A DNA stretch of 17,202 nt from Candidatus Schekmanbacteria bacterium (GCA_003695725.1 RFHX01000302.1:1-17202); one strand, 5' to 3'. Counted from the stretch's first letter, positions 1-8,758 are shown. The notes: generated from the letters alone by a model not told the origin. Translations and numbers: made by a program.

Positions 1-288
1 CTTGTAAAATGGAAGACTTCATCTGAAATCGATAACCTCGGTTTCAATATCCTGCGAAGCAGATCAAAGGACGGCACATACGAGAAGATTAACAAGAAAC
101 TCATCCTTCCCAAGAAAAACGGCGTAACAGGAGCAAGGTATAAATTTAAGGATAAACATACAAAAGCTGGTATGACCTATTACTACAAGCTCGAAGACAT
201 AGACAAGACAACTGGAAGCACCCTTCATGGGCCTGTGAGTGTAAGGATTGTAGAGAAAGCAGGGAAGAAGAAGCATAAGAAGAAATGA
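1..288 (+). CDS. C-terminal end of an FnIII-like (beta-sandwich) protein, 5' truncated by window edge
   Basis: The open frame runs from base 1 to a TGA at 286-288, giving 95 residues without a start. It reads LVKWKTSSEIDNLGFNILRS, then DGTYEKINKKLI, and later TYYYKLEDID. This pattern (W.T.SE.DN.GF.I.RS, DG.Y.KIN, Y.Y.LED.D) is the fibronectin-III-like module often found at the C-terminus of large secreted or surface proteins in environmental bacteria. The protein ends in a very basic tail (KAGKKKHKKK). The module is probably a structural or adhesive spacer; the protein's actual function lies in the missing N-terminal part. The frame is supported by the domain pattern and by a possible terminator downstream at 403-441. 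Confidence 0.8.
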   Translation, partial: LVKWKTSSEIDNLGFNILRSRSKDGTYEKINKKLILPKKNGVTGARYKFKDKHTKAGMTYYYKLEDIDKTTGSTLHGPVSVRIVEKAGKKKHKKK

Positions 289-402
289 TGTGATGATAAG
301 GTTATAGCCGTACAGGTCGAAATGTTTTTATTACCCATACATTCTTTTATGGGAGGTAAATTTTCTGAAGAAAGTGCACAATCCCCCCCCCAACATTGGG
401 TA

Positions 403-441
403 ATCAGATATAAAAACAATCTCTATTTATCTGATTTTTTT
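403..441 (+). terminator. Possible weak Rho-independent terminator
   Basis: An 8-bp inverted repeat (ATCAGATA at 403-410, TATCTGAT at 428-435) is followed on the plus strand by a run of seven T. It would end the transcript of the FnIII-like gene and overlaps the convergent fmdB stop codon at 423-425. The stem is AT-rich and the loop is 17 nt, so it may be weak. There is no T-run on the minus-strand side. Confidence 0.35.
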
Positions 442-701
442 GATTCCTTTTTATTCGAATTATCAGAGGAGGAAGAGCTTGCGGCTTTTTTCTCTGCTTC
501 CATTGCCTTCTTTCGTGATTCGGAAGGATAGTCTGTTATATACCATCCGGAACCTTTAAGAATAAATCCACCCGGTGATATTAGACGATTTACCTTTTTA
601 GAATTGCATTCAGGACAAACTTCATTACCATTTTCATTTATTTTTTTGAAGACCTCAAATTTGAACCCGCAGTCGTCACATTGGTACTCATAAATGGGCA
701 T
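423..701 (-). CDS. FmdB-family zinc ribbon protein
   Basis: This 92-residue protein begins MPIYEYQCDDCGFKFE and has a second CxxC (CPEC), giving four cysteines at residues 8, 11, 29 and 32 for one zinc ribbon. The SGWYITDY segment and the Ser/Lys-rich tail match the small regulatory-protein FmdB family (the CxxC_CxxC_SSSS type). FmdB itself was proposed to regulate an amidase and formamidase operon, but most members have no proven role. A strong AAGGAGG lies upstream of the ATG. It is 20 nt downstream of the ilvE stop and is probably co-transcribed with it. Identity of the family is firm; function is not known. Confidence 0.9.
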   Translation of the reverse strand: MPIYEYQCDDCGFKFEVFKKINENGNEVCPECNSKKVNRLISPGGFILKGSGWYITDYPSESRKKAMEAEKKAASSSSSDNSNKKESKKSDK

Positions 702-721
702 AGTTCTTTAGTCCTCCTTTT

Positions 722-1636
722 TTATCTGATATATGTCAGCCATTTCGAGAAATGGTTGTTATTACCTTTCACTACTTCAAAGAATGCTTTCTGAAGTTTC
801 TTTGTAATTACACCTGCTTTCCCATTGCCAATATGCCGTTTGTCGATTTCTCTAATTGGAGTCAATTCAGCGGCAGTGCCCGTAAAAAATGCTTCATCTG
901 CAGTATAGACATCATCTCTTGTGAGATTTGTTTCTTCAACCTTGTATTTTTTGCTTCGCGCTATCTGAATTACGCTGTCTCTTGTAATTCCATTCAAAAT
1001 GGTAAGTGTTGGAGGTGTAAATATGATGCCATTTTTGATTATGAAGATGTTTTCACCTGACCCTTCGGCCACCCTTCCCTCAGTGTCCAAAAGGAGAGCT
1101 TCATCATAGCCGTTTTCTAATGCCTCAATCTTTGCCAATTGTGAATTGGCATAGTTTCCACATATTTTTGCTTTTGTCATTGCAGAATTTATAAATTGCC
1201 GCTGAAAGGAAGATATCTTTACTCTGATTCCATTTTCTAATCCTTCCTTACCTAAGTAGGCACCCCATGGATAGACAGAGATTGCGGAATTGACAGGATT
1301 ATTTTTTGGATATAAACCGATTTCTCCATAACCATAATAAATTATTGGTTTTATATAACATTCTTTAAGTTTATTTACTTTAATGGTCTCTATAATAGCT
1401 TTTCTCATATCTTTTTTTGAGAAATTTGGTTCAATTGAAGCTATTTTTGCCGAATTATATAAACGGTCTAAATGGTCATCGAGTCTGAAAATTGCAGGGC
1501 CTTTTTTAGTGTTGTAACATCTTATACCTTCAAAAACCCCAAGCCCATAGTTGAAGGTGTTTGTTAATAGATGTATTTTTGCATCATCCCAATCTACAAA
1601 TTTGCCGTCCATCCAAATCTTTTTTGCTTTTTCCAT
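722..1636 (-). CDS. ilvE: Branched-chain amino acid aminotransferase
   Basis: This 304-residue PLP enzyme of fold type IV interconverts branched-chain amino acids and their 2-oxo acids with glutamate/2-oxoglutarate, in the cytosol. It has the IlvE hallmarks: an N-terminal [33 protein letters not shown] near residues 28-41, the PLP-lysine region KICGNY (predicted Lys157), [29 protein letters not shown], and a late [12 protein letters not shown]. Length is close to the E. coli enzyme (309 residues). D-amino-acid transaminase and ADC lyase belong to the same fold, but the GVFEGIRCY and [11 protein letters not shown] segments favour IlvE. It has its own promoter at 1711-1740 and leads a short unit with the FmdB-like gene. 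The upstream SD is weak (AGAAAGAA). Confidence 0.95.
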   Translation of the reverse strand: MEKAKKIWMDGKFVDWDDAKIHLLTNTFNYGLGVFEGIRCYNTKKGPAIFRLDDHLDRLYNSAKIASIEPNFSKKDMRKAIIETIKVNKLKECYIKPIIYYGYGEIGLYPKNNPVNSAISVYPWGAYLGKEGLENGIRVKISSFQRQFINSAMTKAKICGNYANSQLAKIEALENGYDEALLLDTEGRVAEGSGENIFIIKNGIIFTPPTLTILNGITRDSVIQIARSKKYKVEETNLTRDDVYTADEAFFTGTAAELTPIREIDKRHIGNGKAGVITKKLQKAFFEVVKGNNNHFSKWLTYIR

Positions 1637-1710
1637 ATTTTTTCTTTCTGATAAGGGAAAAATATTGAATATATTTTTCAGCTAAAACTTATTTAATTAA
1701 AAAACAAAAC

Positions 1711-1740
1711 CTTATAAATAAAGAAAGAAGAAAAAGTCAA
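1711..1740 (-). promoter_or_regulatory. Predicted sigma70-type promoter for ilvE-fmdB
   Basis: On the minus strand, TTGACT (1735-1740) is followed after 18 nt by TATAAG (1711-1716), each 5 of 6 to consensus. It sits in the 145-bp gap between the P1B ATPase stop (1782) and the ilvE start (1636), giving a leader of about 65 nt. The rest of that gap is plain AT-rich sequence; I see no convincing terminator for the upstream operon there. Confidence 0.6.
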
Positions 1741-1781
1741 TAATTTTTTGATTTTCAATAACTTGGCTAATATAATCGGTT

Positions 1782-3713
1782 CTATTTCTTAAAACTATAT
1801 GAAATAAGACGGGCAGAATTGCCCACCACAACAAAGGAACCAATATTATGTACTATTGCTCCACCAATAGGACCAAGAAGCCCGGAAGAAGCAAAATAGA
1901 GTGCCAATGCATTGATTACGATTGAAATTGCGAGACTTTGTTTGATTATTTGAATCGTCTTTTTTCCGATTGCTATTCCTTCTGTCACTTTTGATATATC
2001 ATCTGAAACAAGCGCAATATCAGCAGATTCAATAGCAATATCTGTGCCACCCGTCCCCATTGCGATTCCGACATCTGCAAGCGCAAGAGCAGGAGCATCG
2101 TTGATTCCATCGCCAATCATTGCCACGATTTCACCTGTCTCTTTCATTTTTGTTATGTGTAAAACCTTATCTTCGGGCAATAATTCTGCTTCGACTCTGT
2201 CAAATCCAATGCCTTCGGAAATTTTTTTGGCTGATTCTTTTCTGTCGCCTGTCAACATTACTATGCTTTTGGCGCCAAGACTTTTCAAATCGTTTATAGT
2301 TTCGCTCACTTCCTTTCGAATAGTGTCAGAAATGCTAATTACACCTGCAAGTTTACCGTTGAATCCAACACAGACTGTAGTATTTCCTTCATTTGCCTTT
2401 GTATCGATATATTTGCAGACCTCTTCGGGAAGTTCTATATTCTCATCTTTAAACATTAATGGGTTGCCAATTATAATCTCATCATTGCCGCTAATTACCT
2501 TTACTCCTTTACCTACTATCGTTTTACTCTTATCAGGAGGAGTTATAATCAATCCCTTTTCTTCTGCTTTTGATAAGATTGCATTTGCAAGAGAATGAGT
2601 TGAGTGTTTTTCTGCAATTGCGGCAAGCTCGAGGACGGCATCCTCGCTGAATGTACTAAAACTTTTAATCTCATCTACTCGAGCTACACCAAGTGTTACT
2701 GTGCCTGTTTTGTCAAAAACAAAGGATGTCAGTTTGCCCATATTTTCTAATATTGCGCCGCCCTTTATGAGTATTCCTTTACGTGCTGCATTTCCGATTC
2801 CTGCAACTACTGCAGTGGGGGTGGCGATTACAAGTGCGCAAGGGCAGGCAACTACGAGAATAGAAACTGCCCTTAAAATTTCGCCTGTGATTAGATAGAC
2901 AATGGCACTGAATAGCAAGATAGCAGGAGTAAACCATCCTGAAAATCTGTCTGCAATTCTTTCAATAGGAGGCTTTTTTGACTGCGCCTCCTTGACCATC
3001 TCGATTATCTTTGCAAGCGTTGTTTGGCTTCCAACTCTTGTTGCCCTTACAATAATGACGCCATTTTTATTTATTGTACCACTAAAAACTCCGTTGCCTT
3101 CTTCTTTATTGACAGGTAGTGCTTCGCCAGTTATTGCCGATTCGTCAACTTCTGCAAATCCTCTTTCGACAATTCCATCAACAGGAATTTTTTCACCCGG
3201 CTTAACAATAACCAATTCACCTTTTTGAACTTCTTCAGTTGAAACAGTTATTTCTCTGCCGCCTCTGATAACAGTGGCATAGTCAGGTGTAATTTCTATA
3301 AGCTTTCTAATGGCATCTCCTGTTTTTGCAATGGTTATATCTTCAAGCAATTCACCTACATTCATCATAAGCACGACGATTGCGCCTGCTAAATATTCGC
3401 CTACCCATATGGAGGCAAAAAGGGCAAGTGTGACCAAAAATTCGGCATTCAACCGTTTATCTTCAAAGATTGCCCTTATGGAATTTTTTATTATAGGCAG
3501 TCCGCTCAAGGCGCAGGCGGCTAATGATAGATTGATACCAATCGATGTTTTATCACCTCCTAAGAAGAAGGACAAAGAGATCAATATTACTGACAGGGCA
3601 GGTGAAAAGAAGGGCTCTATTTTTTCAGGTTCTGAGGTCCAAAAGGATTCGGATTCTTTATGTTTGTGATCAATCTTTCCTTCTATGACAGCTTCTCTAC
3701 TTATATCATGCAT
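1782..3713 (-). CDS. P1B-type heavy-metal-transporting ATPase
   Basis: This 643-residue membrane pump moves a transition-metal cation across the inner membrane using ATP. Features in order: a short N-terminus with HKHKE but no GMxCxxC domain; four helices at about 35-125; actuator domain with AITGEA (193-198); the metal-site CPC in VVACPCALVIATPTAV (Cys290, Cys292); phosphorylation loop DKTGTVT (Asp334); LTGDR; GDGINDAPALA; and a final helix pair with VHNIGSFVVVGNSARL. The nucleotide-domain HP dipeptide of P1B pumps reads HS here (EKHSTHSLA). The CPC motif fits Cu, Zn, Cd or Pb classes, but the last helix has neither the Cu-type MxxSS nor the ZntA-type aspartate, so the substrate is open. The SD is AAGGT. 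It is the last gene of the chelatase operon, 16 nt after the His-rich protein, with which it shares the N-terminal MHDI(N/S)R. Confidence 0.93.
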   Translation of the reverse strand: MHDISREAVIEGKIDHKHKESESFWTSEPEKIEPFFSPALSVILISLSFFLGGDKTSIGINLSLAACALSGLPIIKNSIRAIFEDKRLNAEFLVTLALFASIWVGEYLAGAIVVLMMNVGELLEDITIAKTGDAIRKLIEITPDYATVIRGGREITVSTEEVQKGELVIVKPGEKIPVDGIVERGFAEVDESAITGEALPVNKEEGNGVFSGTINKNGVIIVRATRVGSQTTLAKIIEMVKEAQSKKPPIERIADRFSGWFTPAILLFSAIVYLITGEILRAVSILVVACPCALVIATPTAVVAGIGNAARKGILIKGGAILENMGKLTSFVFDKTGTVTLGVARVDEIKSFSTFSEDAVLELAAIAEKHSTHSLANAILSKAEEKGLIITPPDKSKTIVGKGVKVISGNDEIIIGNPLMFKDENIELPEEVCKYIDTKANEGNTTVCVGFNGKLAGVISISDTIRKEVSETINDLKSLGAKSIVMLTGDRKESAKKISEGIGFDRVEAELLPEDKVLHITKMKETGEIVAMIGDGINDAPALALADVGIAMGTGGTDIAIESADIALVSDDISKVTEGIAIGKKTIQIIKQSLAISIVINALALYFASSGLLGPIGGAIVHNIGSFVVVGNSARLISYSFKK

Positions 3714-3729
3714 ATTTATTTACCTTGCT

Positions 3730-4365
3730 CTATTTCCATGAAAAATTGAGGTTTAGGAAACTTCCAAGACAGATAAATATAGTAATAATAGATGCAGTGA
3801 GCAATTCGCCGTAAAAGAGAAGGCCAATAAGAAATATTGCCACTACCAATTCGGGCAGGATTCTTTTTCTTAAAAGACCGTCGAAAATTGCGTTTTTCAA
3901 CAATGGGAAAAGGCCTATAACGACAACTACGACAAGCAAACCGTCTGCAAGCTCAGTTTTCATCGATACTGTTTGATGAACAACTAAAAGTATGCTCATA
4001 AAAATTAGGGTAAACCAATCTCTGAGAGGATTATTGAAAATCCTGTGTATCATAGAATCCTCTTGAGGGTCGTGTTTGTGATAATGGGCGTGGCGTATCT
4101 GATGAGAATGTTCATGCACATGATTGTAAGCCCGGGATTCAAAATGTTCATCGTGGCTGTGATCGAAATGATAGTGTCCTTCAAAATCTTCGTGTTGATG
4201 ATCGTGGCCTGTCAACTCATCATTATGATGGTGATGGTTATGGCTGTGATGATTATGTGTATGGCTTGAATGGGTATGGCTGTCATCGTGACTGTGGTTA
4301 TGTTCTTTGCTTTTTCCATCAGAAGATGTTTTTTTAAAAATTTCGTCTCTATTTATGTCATGCAT
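3730..4365 (-). CDS. Histidine-rich, truncated P1B-ATPase-like membrane protein
   Basis: The protein has 211 residues. Residues 22-98 are extremely rich in His (about 30, many as HNH, HSH, HTH, HHHH) mixed with Asp and Glu, a probable soluble metal-binding domain for Zn, Ni, Co or Cu. Four hydrophobic helices follow at about 117-134, 141-156, 170-186 and 188-205. The helical part aligns without gaps to the first four helices of the next gene's P1B ATPase: PLLKNAI with PIIKNSI, KRILPELVV with KRLNAEFLV, and YGELLTASIIT with VGEYLAGAIVV. It then stops in place of the actuator domain, so no catalytic domain exists. A clear GAGGAT SD precedes the ATG, and 28 nt separate it from the chelatase ATPase stop. 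It could be a metal-buffering or regulatory partner of the pump, a metal sensor, or a decaying duplicate. The long biased domain and good SD argue that it is expressed. Confidence 0.85.
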   Translation of the reverse strand: MHDINRDEIFKKTSSDGKSKEHNHSHDDSHTHSSHTHNHHSHNHHHHNDELTGHDHQHEDFEGHYHFDHSHDEHFESRAYNHVHEHSHQIRHAHYHKHDPQEDSMIHRIFNNPLRDWFTLIFMSILLVVHQTVSMKTELADGLLVVVVVIGLFPLLKNAIFDGLLRKRILPELVVAIFLIGLLFYGELLTASIITIFICLGSFLNLNFSWK

Positions 4366-4393
4366 TTTTTTATCCTCATAATAAAATTGCTCT

Positions 4394-5554
4394 TTATTGG
4401 TGTTCTATAGAAGCTTCAGCCTTCTTTGAGCTTTTTCCTTTCTTCTTTGAACCTCTTGCTGCTTTTTCCTCCATCTGTTTTGCGTAGTCTAAAACCTGTT
4501 GAAACTTACCCTTTGATAATTCGGCATCTTCGAAGGGAGTACGCCTCATTCTAAACCCCAGTGTCAGCTCACTTGCAAGACGAACATCATCTTCTGTGAC
4601 TTCAGTCCTGCCATCATAAGCTGCTTTTGTTTTTGCACCTCTTGTAATAATGATGTCTGGCCTGTGTCCATCAACATCGAGCTCGATGCACATACGGGCG
4701 ATTATACGTAAAAAATATTCAGAGATTTTGACCTTATCAAGAAGTTTTCGTGCACTAATGATTTTTTTGGTGATTTCCTTATTCTGTTTTTCAAATCGAG
4801 ACTTGAAAAGAATAGGGTCTTCTTCAAATTCGCGTATCCTCTTTGCAATTAGCATTCTTGAATTGATATCTGAAATTCCCTTTACCTCTACATGAAAGGC
4901 TAAGCGGTCATGGAGTTGGGGTCTAAGTTCTCCTTCTTCAGGATTCATTGTTCCAACTAAAATGAAGTTTGCAGGGTGTGAAATTGAAACACCTTCCCTT
5001 TCTACGATATTAACCCCCATTGCTGCAGAATCAAGAAGAACATCCATTATATGGTCATCGAGGAGATTTATGTTGTCAATGTAAAGAATTCCTCTGTTAG
5101 CCTCTGCCAAAATGCCTGTTTCAAGCGCTTTTATTCCTTCTTTAATTGCCCTTTCGATATTTAATGTTCCTACTACACGGTCTTCTGTTGCTCCAACAGG
5201 AAGCTCGGCTATATGCATTTTTTGCTTAACAGCTTCAAGCTTTTTTCCGGATTCAATGGCTTCTCTGCATATGGAACACATCTTTGCAGGCTCATCAGGA
5301 TCACATCGAAAACGGCAGGATTTTACAACTTTGATTTCAGGCAGGACATCTGTCAATCCTCTCACAGCAATTGTCTTCCCTGTTCCTCTTTCACCTCTAA
5401 TCAAAACTCCTCCGATTTGAGGATTTATGGCATTCAGAAGAAGTGCAAGTTTCATCTTTTCCTGTCCTACAATGGCAGAGAAAGGAAAATTTGTTCTTTT
5501 AGAAGAAAAACTTGAATTTTCAGTTGTTGCCTTTTTCTTTTTATTATTCATCAT
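4394..5554 (-). CDS. BchI/ChlI-type AAA+ chelatase subunit with altered Walker B
   Basis: This 386-residue paralog of the Mg-chelatase ATPase subunit is the third AAA+ module of the operon. It has Walker A GERGTGKT (54-61), a four-Cys cluster (Cys80, 84, 93, 96), [13 protein letters not shown] with a following arginine (predicted arginine finger), and [12 protein letters not shown] near the sensor-2 position. Walker B reads [12 protein letters not shown]: Asn161 (codon AAC) replaces the catalytic Glu found in both other copies (DEINLL). ATP binding should persist, but hydrolysis is probably weak or absent. It also has LHDRL where the others have LLDRI, and a Lys/Ser-rich C-terminal tail of about 30 residues. 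The start has a good GGAG SD, 22 nt after the bchID stop. It probably joins the hexameric motor ring as a non-hydrolysing or regulatory subunit. Confidence 0.9.
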   Translation of the reverse strand: MMNNKKKKATTENSSFSSKRTNFPFSAIVGQEKMKLALLLNAINPQIGGVLIRGERGTGKTIAVRGLTDVLPEIKVVKSCRFRCDPDEPAKMCSICREAIESGKKLEAVKQKMHIAELPVGATEDRVVGTLNIERAIKEGIKALETGILAEANRGILYIDNINLLDDHIMDVLLDSAAMGVNIVEREGVSISHPANFILVGTMNPEEGELRPQLHDRLAFHVEVKGISDINSRMLIAKRIREFEEDPILFKSRFEKQNKEITKKIISARKLLDKVKISEYFLRIIARMCIELDVDGHRPDIIITRGAKTKAAYDGRTEVTEDDVRLASELTLGFRMRRTPFEDAELSKGKFQQVLDYAKQMEEKAARGSKKKGKSSKKAEASIEHQ

Positions 5555-5576
5555 TGAGCATCTCCAATTGTATTAG

Positions 5577-7631
5577 TTATCTTACTGATAGAAGATTTTG
5601 TTTCTCAGCTTCTTTGAAGGCAATTTGCTTCTCCAGTGTAATCAGCGAACCAAGACTTTGGTAGTTGAGTTGGTCGATGCGGTAGTATTTAGCCGCAAGA
5701 GCATCAGCTATATCTTTTGCAAAGCCGTATGAAAAATTTAGAAATCTCATCTTCTTTGTTACTTCTGTATCAATTACAACTGAATAGATACCTTCTGCCG
5801 CTATCATTTCAGACAGCTTTTTTATTTCTTCCATAGGGTCTGCTTCAGGGACAATTGGTATATTGGCTCTTCCGTCTGTGAGAAGGACAAGAAGAGGAAT
5901 AATTGTTGGATCCTTCTTCATTTCATTTTTTATGAGATTCATTGCTTTCATAAGTCCCAAACCCAAAGGAGTCTTGCCGCCTGTGGGAAGTGTAGTGAGC
6001 AGTTTTTTGGCAAGCTCGACACCATTTGTGGGCGGCAGGATTACCTGAGCATCATTTCCTCTGAAAGCTACCATTGCCACTCTATCCCGGCTCTGATAAG
6101 CGTCCATTAATAACGAAAAGACTGTTCCTTTTGCGCATTCCATTCTATCCATTGCCCCCATTGTGCCGCTTGCATCTACAAGAAGGACAATTAGGGCAGA
6201 AGCTTTGCTTTGCCTCACCTTTTTTCTTATGTCTTCCTTCTTGATGATGAGTGCATGAGAAACAGAAGTGCCTTCTCTTCTTCTTTTTTGGTGAGGTGCA
6301 GCAGAGCGGACAGTTGCGTCAAATGCGATGTCGCTTATATCTTCTTTTGGAATAGTATGCTTGATATATCTTCCCTTGCGTCCAGAAGTTATCGACTTGA
6401 TTCTCTTTCCAGACCCGGATCTCATTTTGCGGTCAGCTTTTCTTTTGGTCATTTGTTTTGGAATTTCTACAGGTGTTCCAATTCTGTGAATTTGTCCTTC
6501 AATGGTTTCTTCCTGTTCATCTGCCGCTTCAAGCTCTGTGTCGGAGTCTGCAGGCGGCATAAAGTCTTCCATTTCCTGTGAAAGCTCATCTACGAGCTGG
6601 TCAATCATTTCCTCATTGGGAGTTTCTTCTCCATAAGGGAGTGAGCGTATTCTAAAGGGTAAAATCAACTCACCTGCTTTTTTTATATGGCTCTGCGTCA
6701 ATTCTTTTGTGCTTTCAAAAGCTGCTAAGGCTGATGCTGTTTTGAGTATCATATTCTCAGGCCTATGGCCTTCTACATCGAGCTCTTTGCACATTTTGCA
6801 GACAAGAAGCATCATTCGGTCTGATATCGATATTTCCTTCAAAAGCTTTTGAGCATCGATTATTTGTTTCCTCAATTTTCTGTTTTCTTTTTCATATTTT
6901 TTCCTGAACTTTTCAGGATTACTTTCAAATTCATTCCTAAGATTTGTAACTTTTATGCGCTCTTCTACTGATTCAAGAGCCTTTACCTCTACATGAAGAG
7001 CAATTCTATCGAGAAGCTGTGGACGAAGCTCACCTTCTTCAGGATTCATGGTGCCTATCAAGATAAAGCGCGATGGATGAGAAAATGATATTCCTTCCCT
7101 TTCAACTGTATTTACACCAGATGCAGCTGCATCGAGAAGGACATCTACTACATGGTCATCGAGAAGATTTATTTCGTCTACATAAAGAATTCCCTGATTT
7201 GCTTCTGCAAGCATACCCGGTTCTATGACGCGTTTGCCGAATTTGACTGCCTGTTCGATATCAAGACTGCCGATTAGTCGGTCTTCTGTCAGTCCAAGTG
7301 GTAAGTCAACGACTTTGATTTGCTGTTTCGTGATTTTTAGCTTCTTTCCTTCTAATATAGCGCTTTTGCAATTTGGACAAAGCTCTGTAAAGATATGAGG
7401 ATTGCAGTTGAAGGGACATCCCTCTACGATATCTATCTCAGGTAAAATCTCAGCAAGAGCTCTTACAAAAGTTGACTTGCCTGTTCCTTTTTCGCCTCTA
7501 ATAAGAACGCCTCCTATTTTTGGATTAATTGCGTTCAAGATAAGGGCAAGCTTCATATTCTCCTGCCCCACCATTGCAGAGAAAGGATAAAGAAGCCTTT
7601 TTGTCTTTATTTTTTTTCCCATATCAGCCAA
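5577..7631 (-). CDS. Fused BchI-BchD chelatase subunit (AAA+ ATPase plus VWA domain)
   Basis: This 684-residue protein joins an N-terminal AAA+ module (about 1-335) to an acidic then basic linker (about 345-475) and a C-terminal von Willebrand A domain (about 478-684). The AAA+ part has intact Walker [10 protein letters not shown] (46-54), Walker [10 protein letters not shown] (Asp152, Glu153), Cys at 72, 76, 85 and 88, and [17 protein letters not shown]. The VWA part has MIDAS residues DASGTMG (from 486), GGKTPLG and LLTDGRAN. This layout matches the single-chain chelatase subunit often annotated as putative cobaltochelatase; the VWA domain would dock the ATPase on the large subunit. The chosen start is a TTG at 7629-7631 with AAGGA 7 nt upstream, overlapping the bchI stop by 8 nt; an ATG at 7620-7622 is the alternative but its SD would be about 16 nt away. 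Confidence 0.92.
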   Translation of the reverse strand: MADMGKKIKTKRLLYPFSAMVGQENMKLALILNAINPKIGGVLIRGEKGTGKSTFVRALAEILPEIDIVEGCPFNCNPHIFTELCPNCKSAILEGKKLKITKQQIKVVDLPLGLTEDRLIGSLDIEQAVKFGKRVIEPGMLAEANQGILYVDEINLLDDHVVDVLLDAAASGVNTVEREGISFSHPSRFILIGTMNPEEGELRPQLLDRIALHVEVKALESVEERIKVTNLRNEFESNPEKFRKKYEKENRKLRKQIIDAQKLLKEISISDRMMLLVCKMCKELDVEGHRPENMILKTASALAAFESTKELTQSHIKKAGELILPFRIRSLPYGEETPNEEMIDQLVDELSQEMEDFMPPADSDTELEAADEQEETIEGQIHRIGTPVEIPKQMTKRKADRKMRSGSGKRIKSITSGRKGRYIKHTIPKEDISDIAFDATVRSAAPHQKRRREGTSVSHALIIKKEDIRKKVRQSKASALIVLLVDASGTMGAMDRMECAKGTVFSLLMDAYQSRDRVAMVAFRGNDAQVILPPTNGVELAKKLLTTLPTGGKTPLGLGLMKAMNLIKNEMKKDPTIIPLLVLLTDGRANIPIVPEADPMEEIKKLSEMIAAEGIYSVVIDTEVTKKMRFLNFSYGFAKDIADALAAKYYRIDQLNYQSLGSLITLEKQIAFKEAEKQNLLSVR

Positions 7632-8697
7632 TTTTCATTCCTTTTTCTTTTGAAAGACGGTCAATGACTTCATCAATAATGTTGATATGATGGTCTTCAG
7701 ATTTGAAAGGAATTCTTTTTATTCTAAATGTCAAAATAAATTTTGCCGCTTTCTTGATATCTGAAATGGTAAGCTTTTTCCTTCCTCTGAAGGCGGCAAG
7801 AGTTATTGCTGTTTTCATTACCATCGAGTCAGGTCTGTGGCCTTCAACTTCAAGCTCTTGACAAAGCCTGCATACAAGTTTCAGGGCATTTTCATTAACC
7901 TGTACTGACTTGATATTCTTTGAAGCCCTTATGATCTTTTTCCTCAAATTATCGCTTTGCTTGGAATATTTTTTATTAAAGGCTATAGGATCTTTTTCAA
8001 ATTCATTTCTCAGCAATGTGATATTTACTCTATCATCAACATTCCGCAAGCCTTCAACATCGATATGTATTGCTATTCTATCAAGAAGCTGTGGACGAAG
8101 CTCGCCTTCTTCAGGATTCATAGTCCCTACAAGAATGAATTTAGACGGATGAGAAAATGAAATACCTTCACGCTCAACTACATTGATTCCTGATGTTGCC
8201 GCATCGAGAAGCACATCTACTACATGGTCATCAAGAAGATTTATTTCATCTACATATAAAATTCCTCCATTTACTTCAGCAAGAATTCCCGGTTCAAGGT
8301 CCCTTTTGCCTTCTTTTATTGCACTTTCAATATCGAGACTTCCTATTAGACGGTCTTCAGTGACACCCAGAGGAAGGTCGACAACCTTCATCTTTCTTTT
8401 TTCAACAGAAAATTTTTCACCCTTTTCAAGCAGTGAAGTGCATTTAGGACACAATCCTGAATCGCCATTCGGTGAGCAATTGAAAGGACAACCTTTGACA
8501 ACACTTATTTCAGGAAGGATTTCTGCAAGTGCTCTGACGGCTGTAGATTTTCCTGTGCCTTTTTCTCCTCTTATCAGGACACCTCCTATGGAAGGGTTTG
8601 CGGCATTCAGGGAGAGTGCAAGTTTCATATCTTCCTGTCCAACTATTGCAACAAAGGGATATAAAGTTCGTTTAACTTTCTGTATTCTTTTATTCAT
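7624..8697 (-). CDS. bchI: BchI/ChlI-type AAA+ chelatase ATPase subunit
   Basis: This 357-residue ATPase is predicted to power metal insertion by the chelatase large subunit. It shows GEKGTGKST (Walker A, 44-52), a Cys cluster (Cys70, 74, 83, 86, pattern C-x3-C-x8-C-x2-C), [39 protein letters not shown] (intact Walker B, Asp150-Glu151), and [17 protein letters not shown] (191-207). Near sensor 2 it reads [12 protein letters not shown], with Lys where many family members have Arg. Length is typical of ChlI. It lies 61 nt after the large subunit and overlaps the fused subunit by 8 nt, which suggests translational coupling. AAGGA lies 12 nt before the ATG, a rather long spacing. The symbol rests on family; the metal is not proven. 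Confidence 0.92.
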   Translation of the reverse strand: MNKRIQKVKRTLYPFVAIVGQEDMKLALSLNAANPSIGGVLIRGEKGTGKSTAVRALAEILPEISVVKGCPFNCSPNGDSGLCPKCTSLLEKGEKFSVEKRKMKVVDLPLGVTEDRLIGSLDIESAIKEGKRDLEPGILAEVNGGILYVDEINLLDDHVVDVLLDAATSGINVVEREGISFSHPSKFILVGTMNPEEGELRPQLLDRIAIHIDVEGLRNVDDRVNITLLRNEFEKDPIAFNKKYSKQSDNLRKKIIRASKNIKSVQVNENALKLVCRLCQELEVEGHRPDSMVMKTAITLAAFRGRKKLTISDIKKAAKFILTFRIKRIPFKSEDHHINIIDEVIDRLSKEKGMKIG

Positions 8698-8758
8698 TCA
8701 ATAGTTCCGTCCTTTGAATTTTTTGCTTTATTTCAATTGGATGGTATGGTTAAGCTAA

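Noticed and set aside
383-391. Run of nine C as a phase-variable tract
   Set aside because: It lies between convergent genes, away from any start codon or promoter I can see; it may also be a sequencing-prone homopolymer.
2044-2598. Plus-strand 184-codon open frame
   Set aside because: It is antisense to the P1B ATPase, whose motifs are unambiguous, and its product is low-complexity Ser/Pro/Ile sequence.
4045-4269. Plus-strand Met/Val/Ile-rich frame resembling a membrane peptide
   Set aside because: It is the reverse complement of the His-rich codons (CAT and CAC give ATG and GTG), so the hydrophobicity is an artefact.
3714-4365. His-rich protein and the P1B ATPase as one gene broken by a frameshift
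   Set aside because: The downstream gene has its own start, SD and helices 1-4, so the two are paralogous, not halves of one protein.
8183-8704. Plus-strand 173-codon open frame
   Set aside because: It is antisense to the Walker motif region of bchI; similar antisense frames occur opposite the paralogs, as expected from shared sequence.
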